From Clostridiales bacterium (lineage in GTDB: Bacteria; Bacillota; Clostridia; Christensenellales; Aristaeellaceae): a stretch of 44,540 nucleotides of DNA. This document shows, piece after piece, positions 8,021 to 16,517 of the stretch (within the stretch, counting starts at the first letter, position 1; every line of letters begins with the position of its first letter). The stretch covers positions 1-44,540 of the forward strand of contig JAAYUF010000033.1 in NCBI GenBank assembly GCA_012517815.1, given 5' to 3'. The translations under genes and the position numbers were made by a program. The notes beneath the pieces are model-generated. The model was not told where the DNA came from. It searched no databases and saw nothing but the letters and a program-made list of their open reading frames with translations.

Positions 8021-9538
8021 ATGGACACTCTGTATACCGCGCTGATGGCACGGGAAGAAACCGGACTGTGCTTCCTGTGCGACGGCGCGCCCTGTACCGC
8101 GGCCTGCCCGCGGGGCGTGGACCCCGCCCGCGCCATCCGTTCCGCGCGGCTGGAAAACCAGAGCGGCGCCGCGTTGCACCTTCCCACCCCGTTACCCTGC
8201 CACAGCTGCGCCGACCGACCCTGCCTCAAAGCCTGCGTGAAAGCCCGAACCGGCCGCGGCGTCGCGGTGGACGCGGTGCTGAAAACCCTTGCGTCCCATC
8301 AGGTGGAGCGCTCGGCCGCCAGTCTGGAAATCGACTTTTGCGGCGTGCCTTGCGAAAACCCGTTTTTCCTGTCCTCCTCCATCGTCGCCAACGATTACGA
8401 GATGATCGCGCGGGCGTTTCGCATGGGCTGGGCGGGAGCGGCGTTCAAGACCATCGGCCTGTTCGTGCCGGACGAGGTGTCTCCGCGCTTTGACGCCATC
8501 CGCAAGGAAACGACGCCCTTCCTCGGTTTCAAGAACATCGAGCAGATTTCCGAGCACACGGCGCAGGAGAACCTGGACGCAATCCGCAGGCTCAAGGCGG
8601 AATTCCCCGCCAAGGTGATCATCGCCTCCATCATGGGGCGCGACGAGGACGAGTGGACGGAGCTGGCACGGTTGGTGACCGAGGCCGGCGCGGACATCAT
8701 CGAGTGTAACTTCTCCTGCCCGCATATGGCCGCCAACGGATTGGGTTCGGACGTGGGCCAGAGTCCAGAGCTGGTGGCCGCCTACACCCGCGCCACCCTG
8801 CGGGGCACCGCGCGGCCCGTGCTGGCGAAAATGACGCCGAACCTGGGGCAGATGGAGCCGCCGGCCATCGCGGCCATGGAGGCAGGCGCCAGCGGCATCG
8901 CGGCCATCAACACCATTAAGAGCGTGATGAACATCAACCTCTTCACCTTCACCTCCGGGCCGGACGTCGCCGGACGAACCAGTGTCGGCGGGTATTCCGG
9001 AAAGGCAGTCAAGCCCATCGCGCTTCGGTTTATCCAGACCATGAAGCAAAACCCGCGGCTGGCAGACGCCCCGATCAGCGGGATGGGCGGCATTGAAACC
9101 TGGCGCGACGCGGCCGAGTTTCTGGCCGTCGGGTGCGAGACCGTGCAGGTAACCACCGCCGTCATGCAGTACGGCTACCGCATCATCGAGGATATGACGG
9201 AGGGAATGCGCCAGTACCTGGGCACCATGGGCATGACCAGCGTGCGGCAGATTGTGGGCCGCGCGCTGCCGCACATCGTCCCGGCGGAGGAACTGGACCG
9301 CAAAACCCTCTGTTACCCGCGCTTCAACCGCAAAAAGTGCGTCGGCTGCGGCCGCTGCCGCATATCCTGCGCCGACGCTGGCCATCAGGCCATCCGTGCC
9401 GGGGAGGACAACCGGCCGCTGATGGAACCGTCCAAATGCGTCGGCTGTCACCTGTGCCTGACCGTGTGCCCCGCGGAGGCCATTACCCCGGGTAAGCGCG
9501 TGCCAAAGCCGGCAAGGCTACACCCCGCCGGCCGATAG
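8021..9538 (+). CDS. preA: PreA-type dihydropyrimidine dehydrogenase with extra N-terminal Fe-S domain
   Basis: This 505-residue enzyme should interconvert uracil/thymine and their 5,6-dihydro forms. Residues about 105-430 are the FMN-binding TIM barrel (NFSCPH at 230-235, AKMTPN, GYSGKAVKPIALRF, GMGGIETW). Residues 435-490 hold two [4Fe-4S] motifs: CVGCGRCRISC at 440-450 and CVGCHLCLTVCP at 473-484. The oddity is residues 1-95. C17, C20, C25 and C29, then C60, C63, C68 and C72, resemble the N-terminal Fe-S domain of PreT and mammalian DPD. That domain is normally followed by FAD and NAD(P)H domains, which are absent here, and no preT gene is in the window. Electrons may come from ferredoxin or an unlinked flavoprotein. 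A clear GGGAGG precedes the ATG. Confidence 0.9.
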   Translation: MDTLYTALMAREETGLCFLCDGAPCTAACPRGVDPARAIRSARLENQSGAALHLPTPLPCHSCADRPCLKACVKARTGRGVAVDAVLKTLASHQVERSAASLEIDFCGVPCENPFFLSSSIVANDYEMIARAFRMGWAGAAFKTIGLFVPDEVSPRFDAIRKETTPFLGFKNIEQISEHTAQENLDAIRRLKAEFPAKVIIASIMGRDEDEWTELARLVTEAGADIIECNFSCPHMAANGLGSDVGQSPELVAAYTRATLRGTARPVLAKMTPNLGQMEPPAIAAMEAGASGIAAINTIKSVMNINLFTFTSGPDVAGRTSVGGYSGKAVKPIALRFIQTMKQNPRLADAPISGMGGIETWRDAAEFLAVGCETVQVTTAVMQYGYRIIEDMTEGMRQYLGTMGMTSVRQIVGRALPHIVPAEELDRKTLCYPRFNRKKCVGCGRCRISCADAGHQAIRAGEDNRPLMEPSKCVGCHLCLTVCPAEAITPGKRVPKPARLHPAGR

Positions 9539-9574
9539 AAACCGAACCGAGCCATCAAAAAGGAGGTCTGTCCC

Positions 9575-10807
9575 GTGATCCTGTGCAACCCTGCCAACCT
9601 GGATGAAAAAATCAAAGCGTTCAGCGCCTTTGGCGATACCGGCAAAGGCGGCGTCACCCGCTTTTCTCTCTCCCCCGAGGCACTGGCGGCGCGCGCGGAG
9701 TTCCGCAAACGCATGGAGGCCATCGGCGCGGCCGTCGTAACGGACGATATGGCCAACCTGTACGCGACGCTCCCCGGCACCGAAGATCTGCCGGCCATCG
9801 CGGCGGGTTCCCATCTGGATTCCGTGCGGCAGGGCGGCAATTTCGACGGGGTGCTGGGGGTTCTCTCCGCCATGGAAGCGCTGGAGACCATCGCGCTGGC
9901 CAAAGTCCCCCACCGCCATCCGCTGACCGCCGTGGTGTGGACCAACGAGGAGGGCGCGCGCTTTGAGCCGGCCATGATGTCCTCGGGCGTGATCTGCGGC
10001 AAGTTTGACAAGCAGAAGATGCTCGCTTCCGTCGCCAAGGACAGGCCCGGCTATACCTTCGGCGAGGCGCTGGAGGCAAGCGGATACATGGGCGACGAAG
10101 CCAACCGCCTTTCCCCGGAAAAGTACGCCGCGATGCTGGAACTGCACATTGAGCAGGGCCCGGTGCTGGAGGCCGAAGGCTACGATATTGGCGTGGTCGA
10201 CGGCGTCTGCGGCATGATCAACTTCGAGTTCACCTTCTTGGGGCAAGCGGACCATGCCGGCACCACGCCCATGAAATACCGCAAGGACGCGCTCTACGCC
10301 GCCGTCAAGGTGATCCAGCACCTGCACGACGAGCTGGACAGGTTCGACCCCGCGCTGGTGTACACCACCGGCAAAATCTCCGCGCACCCCAACATTCACA
10401 CCATCATCCCCGACGAGGTCAGGTTCACGCTGGACGCGCGGCATTACGATCCCGCGGTGATCCGGCAGGTGCTCTCGGTCATCCGCTCCCTGCCCGACGA
10501 GGTGGCGCGCTGCAAGGTGAGTTACGCGGAGGCGTGGTCGCGCAAATCCGTGGCGTTTGACGAGGCGCTGGTTTCCATGGTGGACCGGAGCGCACAGGCC
10601 TGCGGCTATAGCCGCCTGCGCATGCACAGCGGCCCGGGGCACGACGCGCAGTACGTGGCGGATATCCTCCCCACGGCGATGATCTTTGTGCCCAGCGTGG
10701 AAGGCCACAGCCATTGCGAGCTGGAGTACACCCTCACCGAAGCCTGCGCCAAGGGCGTGAATGTGCTCATGGAGACGCTGCTGGAGATCGACCGCGCGCT
10801 TAGCTGA
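9575..10807 (+). CDS. pydC: M20-family Zn-dependent amidohydrolase, probable beta-ureidopropionase
   Basis: This 410-residue enzyme probably hydrolyses N-carbamoyl-beta-alanine to beta-alanine, ammonia and CO2, feeding the aminotransferase at the start of the operon. It has the N-carbamoyl-amino-acid/allantoate amidohydrolase pattern: GSHLDSVRQGGNFDGVLG, then NEEGARF, LELHIEQGPVLE, the dimerisation-domain AGTTPM, and the C-terminal GPGHDAQYVA and HSHCELE. These supply the expected His, Asp and Glu metal ligands. The start is GTG at 9575, preceded by AAGGAGG. Family members with allantoate, ureidoglycine or hydantoin-derived substrates look alike; the pyrimidine neighbours decide the call. Confidence 0.86.
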   Translation: MILCNPANLDEKIKAFSAFGDTGKGGVTRFSLSPEALAARAEFRKRMEAIGAAVVTDDMANLYATLPGTEDLPAIAAGSHLDSVRQGGNFDGVLGVLSAMEALETIALAKVPHRHPLTAVVWTNEEGARFEPAMMSSGVICGKFDKQKMLASVAKDRPGYTFGEALEASGYMGDEANRLSPEKYAAMLELHIEQGPVLEAEGYDIGVVDGVCGMINFEFTFLGQADHAGTTPMKYRKDALYAAVKVIQHLHDELDRFDPALVYTTGKISAHPNIHTIIPDEVRFTLDARHYDPAVIRQVLSVIRSLPDEVARCKVSYAEAWSRKSVAFDEALVSMVDRSAQACGYSRLRMHSGPGHDAQYVADILPTAMIFVPSVEGHSHCELEYTLTEACAKGVNVLMETLLEIDRALS

Positions 10808-11187
10808 AAAGCAGGACGGTAGCAATGCTCCCGACGGCTGTTGCCGGCGGCTCCCGGCCGGCAGACAGACCTTTCCCATCGTTCCTGTTCTGTTTTTAAA
10901 CAGGGACGATGGTTTAGCTGACAATCCGCCGGACCGGAAGGCCTCGCGTTGCCGCCCTGCGCCGACCCCGCGCAGGGCGTTGTGGGTCGCGCGGCGTTTA
11001 CAGCCGTATGGTTTTGTCGCATGGCTTCTCGCGGCCTTTGGCTCCGCGTTTCCGGCATGCCTGCAACCCGGCGCCGGGCATCGCCGCAGGCGTTGTTGCT
11101 CAGCGGGCAAAGGATGTCCGCCCCCTTTCCGGAGCGCGGACATGACCCTCTGATTCCGTCTGAATGGACATGCGCTTGCCTGAAGCG
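10808..11187. other. Intergenic region between the pyd operon and the efflux operon
   Basis: I see no convincing gene here. Long open frames across it are GC-driven and change frame relative to their neighbours. It contains a possible pyd terminator (10876-10912) and a further hairpin of two 9-base arms (10954-10962 and 10970-10978) with no T-run. No promoter was recognised. Confidence 0.5.
10876..10915 (+). terminator. Probable terminator of the pyd operon
   Basis: Arms of 14 bases (10876-10889 and 10899-10912, one G-T pair) surround the loop CTGTTTTTA and are followed by TTT. It is the first stable hairpin after the last pyrimidine gene. The short T-tail makes it a moderate rather than certain terminator. 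Confidence 0.5.
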
Positions 11188-11230
11188 AAAAACAGGGCGT
11201 CCGCGTTCCTTTCGGAACTCGGACGCCCTG
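11188..11230 (-). terminator. Rho-independent terminator of the efflux operon
   Basis: On the minus strand an 11-base stem (11220-11230 with 11193-11203), one mismatch and 5 more pairs close a 4-base loop. TTTTT follows (AAAAA at 11188-11192 on the plus strand). It lies about 190 bases beyond the last efflux gene. Confidence 0.85.
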
Positions 11231-11420
11231 CGGTTCAAGTGTCTGGCGTATCAAACCGGCAGAACGTCTCCGGGGGGGCGGCCGGCCTTCTCCCCCCTCC
11301 GGGATGCGCGGCCGGGACACCCGATGCGGTGGACCGCCCAGCCTGACGGGGAGGGCCTTTCGGCCGCGCGCGCCGTGCGGCAAGCCATTGAGGCGGCGCT
11401 GCGCCTTTCGCTTACGCTGG

Positions 11421-12503
11421 TCAGCGCAGGTACACGGAGACGTTCATCCCCTGGCGAAGCCCCTGTACACTGTCCAGCTCCACATAGGCGGTGTACTTCG
11501 CGTCGCCGCTTTCCGCCTCGTTTACGGAAGAAACGGAGAGCACCGTGCCTTCCAGAGCCGCGCGGTCGGGCAGCGCGTCCTGTATCACCTGCACGCGGTC
11601 GCCCGCGTGAACCGTATCCAGATCGCTCTCGTCCAGGTTAAACTCAACCCAGAGTGCATCCACGGCGGCCAATGTGGCCAGCACGCCGTCCTGCGCGACG
11701 CTTTCGCCCGCCTTGGCCGATACGCTCACCAGCACGCCGTCCACCGGGGAGGTTACCTGATCGCCGACGGGCGTCAGCCCCTCCAGCGTGCCCTGGACCG
11801 TCTCCAGCAGCAGGTCGCCGCGCCGCACGGTCTGCCCCTGGGTAACCAGCACGCGCAGGATGCTGCCTTCCGCGGTGACGGGCGTAGCGGCCGCATGCTG
11901 CACCTTTGCGTAGCTGGCGATCCGCTGGGAGGAGGAGTATTCCACGTCACGGTAAATGGATACGGTGTCCTCCACGATCAGGTTGCCGCTTTGCACTTCC
12001 ACATCGAAGGAGCGACCGTCCACGGCGGTGATCACGCCCACGCCGGTACGGTCGTTATCGCTGGAGCTGCGCAGATACACGACGTCGCCCTGGTTCAGGT
12101 AGCGGTTCAGGTTGTCGTTGGTGTCCGATTTGTAGGCGTTGTTGGTATTGGCGGCGACGGTGAAGCGCTCCTTGGGCTCCAGGTATAAAAGCGCGCCGTA
12201 CCGGTCGGCGACAGCCTGGGCTTCATCCCCGGGCTGCGCCATCAGGCCCCGCACCGTGCCATCCAAAGCGGCATACACTTTGGTCGTGGAGAGGGTAAAG
12301 AGCGTTTCGCCCGCCGCAACGGCATCGCCGGCGCGCAGGGCAAAATCCTGCACCACGCCGCCAAACGGCGCGGTCAGGGTCATTGTTTCCCGGAAAGCGA
12401 CCTTGCCGGTGTAGCCGGCGGCGCTCTGCTCGGCCTGCGCGGCAGCGGTGAAACCGCCAAGCGTCAGGGTCAGGGCCAACAGGAGAGCGGCCATCTTTTT
12501 CAT
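11421..12503 (-). CDS. Periplasmic/extracytoplasmic efflux adaptor (HlyD/MFP-like)
   Basis: This 360-residue protein has a signal peptide (about 1-24, ending AAAQA). Two biotinyl-lipoyl-like beta modules follow, with paired APFGGVVQDFALRAGDAVAAGETLF and later SPVDGVLVSVSAKAGESVAQDGVL segments, and then beta-barrel sequence. It lies 24 bases after the MacB-like permease and is probably cotranscribed with it. It differs from the membrane-anchored adaptor at the start of the operon, so the system has two adaptors. One may contact the permease and the other may act as an extension or cell-wall component. Substrate unknown. Confidence 0.78.
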   Translation of the reverse strand: MKKMAALLLALTLTLGGFTAAAQAEQSAAGYTGKVAFRETMTLTAPFGGVVQDFALRAGDAVAAGETLFTLSTTKVYAALDGTVRGLMAQPGDEAQAVADRYGALLYLEPKERFTVAANTNNAYKSDTNDNLNRYLNQGDVVYLRSSSDNDRTGVGVITAVDGRSFDVEVQSGNLIVEDTVSIYRDVEYSSSQRIASYAKVQHAAATPVTAEGSILRVLVTQGQTVRRGDLLLETVQGTLEGLTPVGDQVTSPVDGVLVSVSAKAGESVAQDGVLATLAAVDALWVEFNLDESDLDTVHAGDRVQVIQDALPDRAALEGTVLSVSSVNEAESGDAKYTAYVELDSVQGLRQGMNVSVYLR

Positions 12504-12527
12504 GATAGGTTCATCCTTTCTGATCGA

Positions 12528-13742
12528 TCAAATGCTGCGCAGCGCATCGATGGGGTTGAGCGCGCTCGCTTTGCGGGCGGGCGCCCACCCGAACACGATC
12601 CCGACCGCCGCCGAGAAGCCCACGCCCAACGCGATGGCGGAGCCTGAAACCACAAACCCGAAGCCTGCGATCACACTGAACAGGTAGGATACCGCCAGCC
12701 CCATCGCAACCCCGATCACGCCGCCCGATAGCGACAGGATGATCGATTCGATCAGGAACTGCAGCTGAATTTGCCCCGGCTCGGCGCCCAGCGCCTTGCG
12801 CAGGCCGATTTCGGTGGTGCGCTCGGACACGGTCACCAGCATCATGTTCATGATGCCGATGCCGCCCACCAGCAGCGCGATGGAGGCGATGCCCACCAAC
12901 AGCATCGTCATCATGGAAAGCATGGTATCCATGGTATCCAGCAGGCTTTCCATGTTGATGACGCGGTAGCTGTCGTCCTTGTAGTTGAACGCCGCGTTGA
13001 GCTCGTTTTCCAGCGCCGACTGCACCTGCTGGGTGTAGGCGGTATCGGTTACGTATACGCTCAGGGAGGCAATGTTGCGCGTGCCGGTCAGCGTCATCGC
13101 CGTGCTATACGGGATAATGATCCGGCCGCCGTCCGTGCCGTCGCTCTGCGCCTGGGCCAGCACGTCGCTGCTGTCCGCGTCGGAGAGCACGCCGATGATG
13201 GTAAACTCATACCCGCGGATGTATACCTTGCGCCCCATGGGGTCCTGCGCGTAGAACAGATGGTGTACGGCCGTCGAGTCCAGCAGGGCGACGCGGTTCT
13301 TGCTTTCCACATCCAGCGGCGTAAGGGCGCGCCCGCGGCCGACCAGTTCGGCGTTGCGGCGGAAATACACCTCGTTATACCCGTCGATGGTCACGTCCTC
13401 CACCCAGGCGTTATCCGATTTGACGGTGGCCGTGGAGGTTACCGTGGGCGAAACGCCTTGGACATTGGGAATCGCGCGGATGGCTTCCATGTCGGCAACC
13501 GTGAGCCCGCTTTTCAGCGGCGTTCCCTGCGCGTTGACCACCAGCCGGCCGGTGCCCATGGCGGTAAATTCGTCCGTCACTTCGGTGGTGGCGCTTTGCA
13601 TGATGGTAATCAGCGCGATGATGGCCATGACGCCGATGACGATACCCAGCACCGTCAGGAACGAGCGCATCTTGCTGCTCCAGATGTTCATGACGGACAT
13701 CCGCATGCTTTCCTTCCAAAGGCTCAGCTTTTTTCTAAGCAT
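12528..13742 (-). CDS. MacB-like ABC efflux permease
   Basis: This 404-residue permease has the FtsX/MacB layout. An N-terminal membrane helix ([19 protein letters not shown]) is followed by a large external MacB_PCD domain (about 45-275), then three helices of the FtsX domain ending in the conserved [15 protein letters not shown]. The start at 13742 overlaps the ATPase stop by eight bases and gives a natural cytoplasmic start; upstream open frame is ATPase sequence in another frame. With the ATPase it forms a mechanotransmitting exporter. In Gram-positive relatives these commonly export peptides, lipids or antimicrobials. Substrate unknown. Confidence 0.9.
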   Translation of the reverse strand: MLRKKLSLWKESMRMSVMNIWSSKMRSFLTVLGIVIGVMAIIALITIMQSATTEVTDEFTAMGTGRLVVNAQGTPLKSGLTVADMEAIRAIPNVQGVSPTVTSTATVKSDNAWVEDVTIDGYNEVYFRRNAELVGRGRALTPLDVESKNRVALLDSTAVHHLFYAQDPMGRKVYIRGYEFTIIGVLSDADSSDVLAQAQSDGTDGGRIIIPYSTAMTLTGTRNIASLSVYVTDTAYTQQVQSALENELNAAFNYKDDSYRVINMESLLDTMDTMLSMMTMLLVGIASIALLVGGIGIMNMMLVTVSERTTEIGLRKALGAEPGQIQLQFLIESIILSLSGGVIGVAMGLAVSYLFSVIAGFGFVVSGSAIALGVGFSAAVGIVFGWAPARKASALNPIDALRSI

Positions 13743-14427
13743 GCAGCGACTCCCCTTCCGTGAGCATGCCGTCCAGGATGTGCACCACGCGCCTGGCATG
13801 CCGCGCGATGGACAGATCGTGCGTAATCATGATGATGTTGCGCCCTTCTTGGGCGATTTCCTCAAACAGGCTCATCACCTGTTTGCCGGTCGCCTGGTCC
13901 AGCGCGCCGGTCGGTTCGTCCGCCAGCAGGATGCTGGGGTTGGTGGCCAGCGCGCGGGCAATGGCGACGCGCTGCTGCTGGCCGCCGGAAAGCTGGTTGG
14001 GATGGTGGTAGAGCTTATCCTGCAACCCCACGCGCACCAGCACTTCCTCGGCGCGTTCCATGCGCTTCTTCTCGGGCATGCCGCCGTAGATGAGCGGCAG
14101 CTCGACGTTGCGCAGCGCGTCCAGCCGCGGCAGCAGCTGGAAGGACTGGAACACGAAGCCGATCTCCCTGTTGCGGATGGCTGCCAGCTGGCGCGCGTCC
14201 TGCTTGCCGATATCCCGCCCGCGGAGGATGTACTGGCCCTCCGTAGGGGTATCCAGACAGCCGATGATGTTCATCAGCGTGGACTTGCCGCTGCCAGACG
14301 GCCCCAGCACGGAGACGAACTCACCTTCGCGCACCGTCAGGTTGACGCCGCGCAGCACCGTCTGCAGCTCGTCGCCCATCTGGTAGCGCTTGATGATGCC
14401 TGTCATCCGGAAAAAGTCGTCATCCAT
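13735..14427 (-). CDS. MacB/LolD-like ABC efflux ATPase
   Basis: This 230-residue ATPase of the lipoprotein/macrolide-efflux group energises the permease at 12528-13742. Walker A is GPSGSGKST, the signature is [16 protein letters not shown], Walker B is [12 protein letters not shown], and [14 protein letters not shown] holds the switch histidine. The length and the [14 protein letters not shown] segment are typical of this group. Its start follows the adaptor stop by one base, and its stop overlaps the permease start. Confidence 0.93.
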   Translation of the reverse strand: MDDDFFRMTGIIKRYQMGDELQTVLRGVNLTVREGEFVSVLGPSGSGKSTLMNIIGCLDTPTEGQYILRGRDIGKQDARQLAAIRNREIGFVFQSFQLLPRLDALRNVELPLIYGGMPEKKRMERAEEVLVRVGLQDKLYHHPNQLSGGQQQRVAIARALATNPSILLADEPTGALDQATGKQVMSLFEEIAQEGRNIIMITHDLSIARHARRVVHILDGMLTEGESLHA

Positions 14428-14428
14428 C

Positions 14429-15310
14429 TTACTTGGCCCCCGAGCTTAACGTTTCGCGGCGCGCCGCCATCATATTCTCAAAGTAGTCGGTCGAGCTGGG
14501 CACATAGAGCACCGTATCGCCGTTTCGCAGGCCGCTGGTGATTTCCACGTTCGCCCCGTCGTTGATGCCCACCTGAATGTCGACCGTCTTGGTTTCCTTG
14601 CCGTCCCGTATCATCACATACGGAACGTTGTAGGCCGTAAAGCTCACGGCGTCCATTTCCAGCAGCACGACGTTCTGCGCCTGTTTGTTGAGCACCTTGA
14701 CGGTGATCTGCATGCCGGGCAGCGCCTCGGCGGGGAGCGTAACGCCGGAAAGGTCGATGGTCGCGGTGTAGTAGCTCAGATCGCCGGATTGGGTGGCGCG
14801 CTTGTTCAGGCTGGTAATCGGCCCTTCGAAGGTGGCGCCGGTGCCGTCCAGCGTAATCAGCGCGGTTTTGCCGATTTCAACGGCGGAAATATCAAACTCG
14901 TCCACCTGGAACGTCGCCTTCATGGTCGAAAGATCCATGATTTCGGCGAGCATGTCCCCCGCCTTTACCGCGCCGTCGGGAACAACGTCCAGCGCCGTGA
15001 CCTCGCCCGCGATATCCGTTTTGATCACGCTGCCGTCCGACAGGCGCATCAGGCGCGCGTTCTTGGGCACTACGCTGTTGGCGCGCACGTACACTTCCGA
15101 TACGGTCGCGTCGGCGGGCGCCGTAACCGTGAGCGAGCTGTTGACGTCGATGCTCCCCGAGAAGCTGAAATACGTTGTGATATCGCCCATCGTGGCGGTG
15201 GCCTCCGCGTACTGCACGCCCCGGCTCCCGTTGAGCAACACCGTTGCGGCGACCACGACGGCCGCCAGGACGATCAGGGTAACAATCCATCCTCTGCGTT
15301 TCTTTTTCAC
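14429..15310 (-). CDS. Membrane-anchored efflux adaptor (HlyD/MFP family)
   Basis: This 293-residue protein has an uncleaved-looking N-terminal membrane anchor (about 9-27, after KKKRRGW). Short lipoyl-like segments (TVTAPADATVSEVYVRANSV) and beta-barrel and membrane-proximal parts follow, ending in LRNGDTVLYVPSS. It is the first gene after the two-component system and is one base from the ATPase. It should sit outside the membrane and dock on the MacB-like permease. The start follows AGGAGG. A candidate regulator operator lies just upstream (15345-15381). Confidence 0.85.
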   Translation of the reverse strand: MKKKRRGWIVTLIVLAAVVVAATVLLNGSRGVQYAEATATMGDITTYFSFSGSIDVNSSLTVTAPADATVSEVYVRANSVVPKNARLMRLSDGSVIKTDIAGEVTALDVVPDGAVKAGDMLAEIMDLSTMKATFQVDEFDISAVEIGKTALITLDGTGATFEGPITSLNKRATQSGDLSYYTATIDLSGVTLPAEALPGMQITVKVLNKQAQNVVLLEMDAVSFTAYNVPYVMIRDGKETKTVDIQVGINDGANVEITSGLRNGDTVLYVPSSTDYFENMMAARRETLSSGAK

Positions 15311-15344
15311 GACCAGAACCTCCTACATGTGAACCTGAGTACAA

Positions 15345-15381
15345 CCGTATGATAAACCCGAATGATAAACTCAGCGTAAAC
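15345..15381 (-). promoter_or_regulatory. Tandem direct repeats, candidate response-regulator operator
   Basis: Read on the minus strand, GTTTACGCTGA, GTTTATCATTCGG and GTTTATCATACGG follow one another without gaps. The last two match at 12 of 13 positions. Head-to-tail repeats of about 11-13 bases are typical for OmpR/PhoB-type regulators. They lie 35 bases before the first efflux gene and downstream of the kinase stop, so they probably control efflux expression. Confidence 0.55.
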
Positions 15382-15470
15382 TGCGCCAGGTCCGGCGCGC
15401 CGCCGCACACCGCCGAAGTTCAGCCGGGAGAAATGGGGGGGCTATGCGCCCGCGCCAGACGGCGGCCCTG

Positions 15471-16517
15471 TTACCTGAGCAGGGGAAGCCGCACGGTGAA
15501 AGCCGTCCATTCGCCGGGGCTGCTCTCGCAGGCGATCTCGCCGCCGTGCATCTGTACGATGCGCTGCGCCAGCGTCAGCCCCAGGCCGTTGCCGGGGATG
15601 TTGCGCGTTGTCTCCGACTGGTAGAACTTATCAAAGATATGCGGCAGATCCTCCGGGGCGATCCCCTGCCCCTCGTCGCGGAGCGTCACCGCCGCCCAGC
15701 GTTCGTCCCGGCGGAGGGTCAGAGTGACGGCTCCGCCTTCCTGCGAAAATTTCACGGCGTTGTCCAGCAGGTTCACCCAGACCTGGCTTAACATCTCCGG
15801 ATTGCCGCGCACCTTCGCCTCGTCCAGCTCGATTTCCATGCACAGCTTTTTTCGCTCCCACGCGGTTTGCATCAGCAACACGGCGCGGCGCAGGAGCTCC
15901 CCCAGGTCAATATCCTGCTGATCCGGTATGATCGCCTGGTTTTCCACGCGCGTGAGGTTGAGCACGTTGGTCGCCATGGCGGACAGCCGCGCGGATTCGC
16001 GGATGATGATGTCCAGATACTCGTCGCGCTCCTCCCGGGGCAGATCGTCCGCCTTGAGCAGCTCCGCGAAGCCCTTGATGGAAACGATGGGCGTTTTGAA
16101 CTCATGGGAAAACTGGTTGATGAAATCGGTGCGTAGCAGCTCGATGCTGCTCAGTTCCCGGGCCATGCGGTTGAAGCTGTCCCGCAGTTCGCGGAATTCC
16201 GGCGTGTGGCTGACGGAGATACGCACGGAGAAATCCCCGGCCGCCAGTCGGTTGGTGGCGTTGATGACCTGCCGGATGGGCCGAAGCGGAATGCGGCCGA
16301 CGACCAGCGATACGATCGTACCCACGATCGCGCTGGCGGGAAAGGCCGCCAGCAGCACCGGGAGCGACCGTTTCAGCCCCAGCTTGTCCACCACGCCAAA
16401 GTGCGAGAACAGAAACGCGATTGCGATCATGATCACGCTGGTGATCAGAAAAATGCCCAGCACCACCAGCGAAAACACCAGCGACAGCCGCATACGGTGC
16501 AACCGTTCCTTGATCAT
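15471..16517 (-). CDS. Sensor histidine kinase
   Basis: This 348-residue kinase has two membrane helices (about 13-38 and 52-73) separated by only about a dozen external residues. A HAMP domain (about 75-128), a HisKA domain with H138 in FSHEFKTP, and a HATPase domain with NLLDNAVKFS, DEGQGIAPEDLPHIFDKF and GNGLGLTLAQ follow. The minimal external loop suggests an intramembrane-sensing kinase that may detect its cue through the membrane or the ABC exporter. It overlaps the regulator gene by ATGA (16514-16517). Confidence 0.92.
   Translation of the reverse strand: MIKERLHRMRLSLVFSLVVLGIFLITSVIMIAIAFLFSHFGVVDKLGLKRSLPVLLAAFPASAIVGTIVSLVVGRIPLRPIRQVINATNRLAAGDFSVRISVSHTPEFRELRDSFNRMARELSSIELLRTDFINQFSHEFKTPIVSIKGFAELLKADDLPREERDEYLDIIIRESARLSAMATNVLNLTRVENQAIIPDQQDIDLGELLRRAVLLMQTAWERKKLCMEIELDEAKVRGNPEMLSQVWVNLLDNAVKFSQEGGAVTLTLRRDERWAAVTLRDEGQGIAPEDLPHIFDKFYQSETTRNIPGNGLGLTLAQRIVQMHGGEIACESSPGEWTAFTVRLPLLR

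Noticed and set aside
8750-8770. Valine where mammalian DPD has its catalytic cysteine (GSDVGQ segment of PreA)
   Set aside because: As far as I recall, ordinary bacterial PreA proteins have the same segment, so it is not a special defect here.
9518-11383. Long minus-strand open frame opposite the amidohydrolase
   Set aside because: It is antisense to a clear M20 enzyme, arginine/glycine/histidine-rich, and shows no domain. It reflects GC codon bias.
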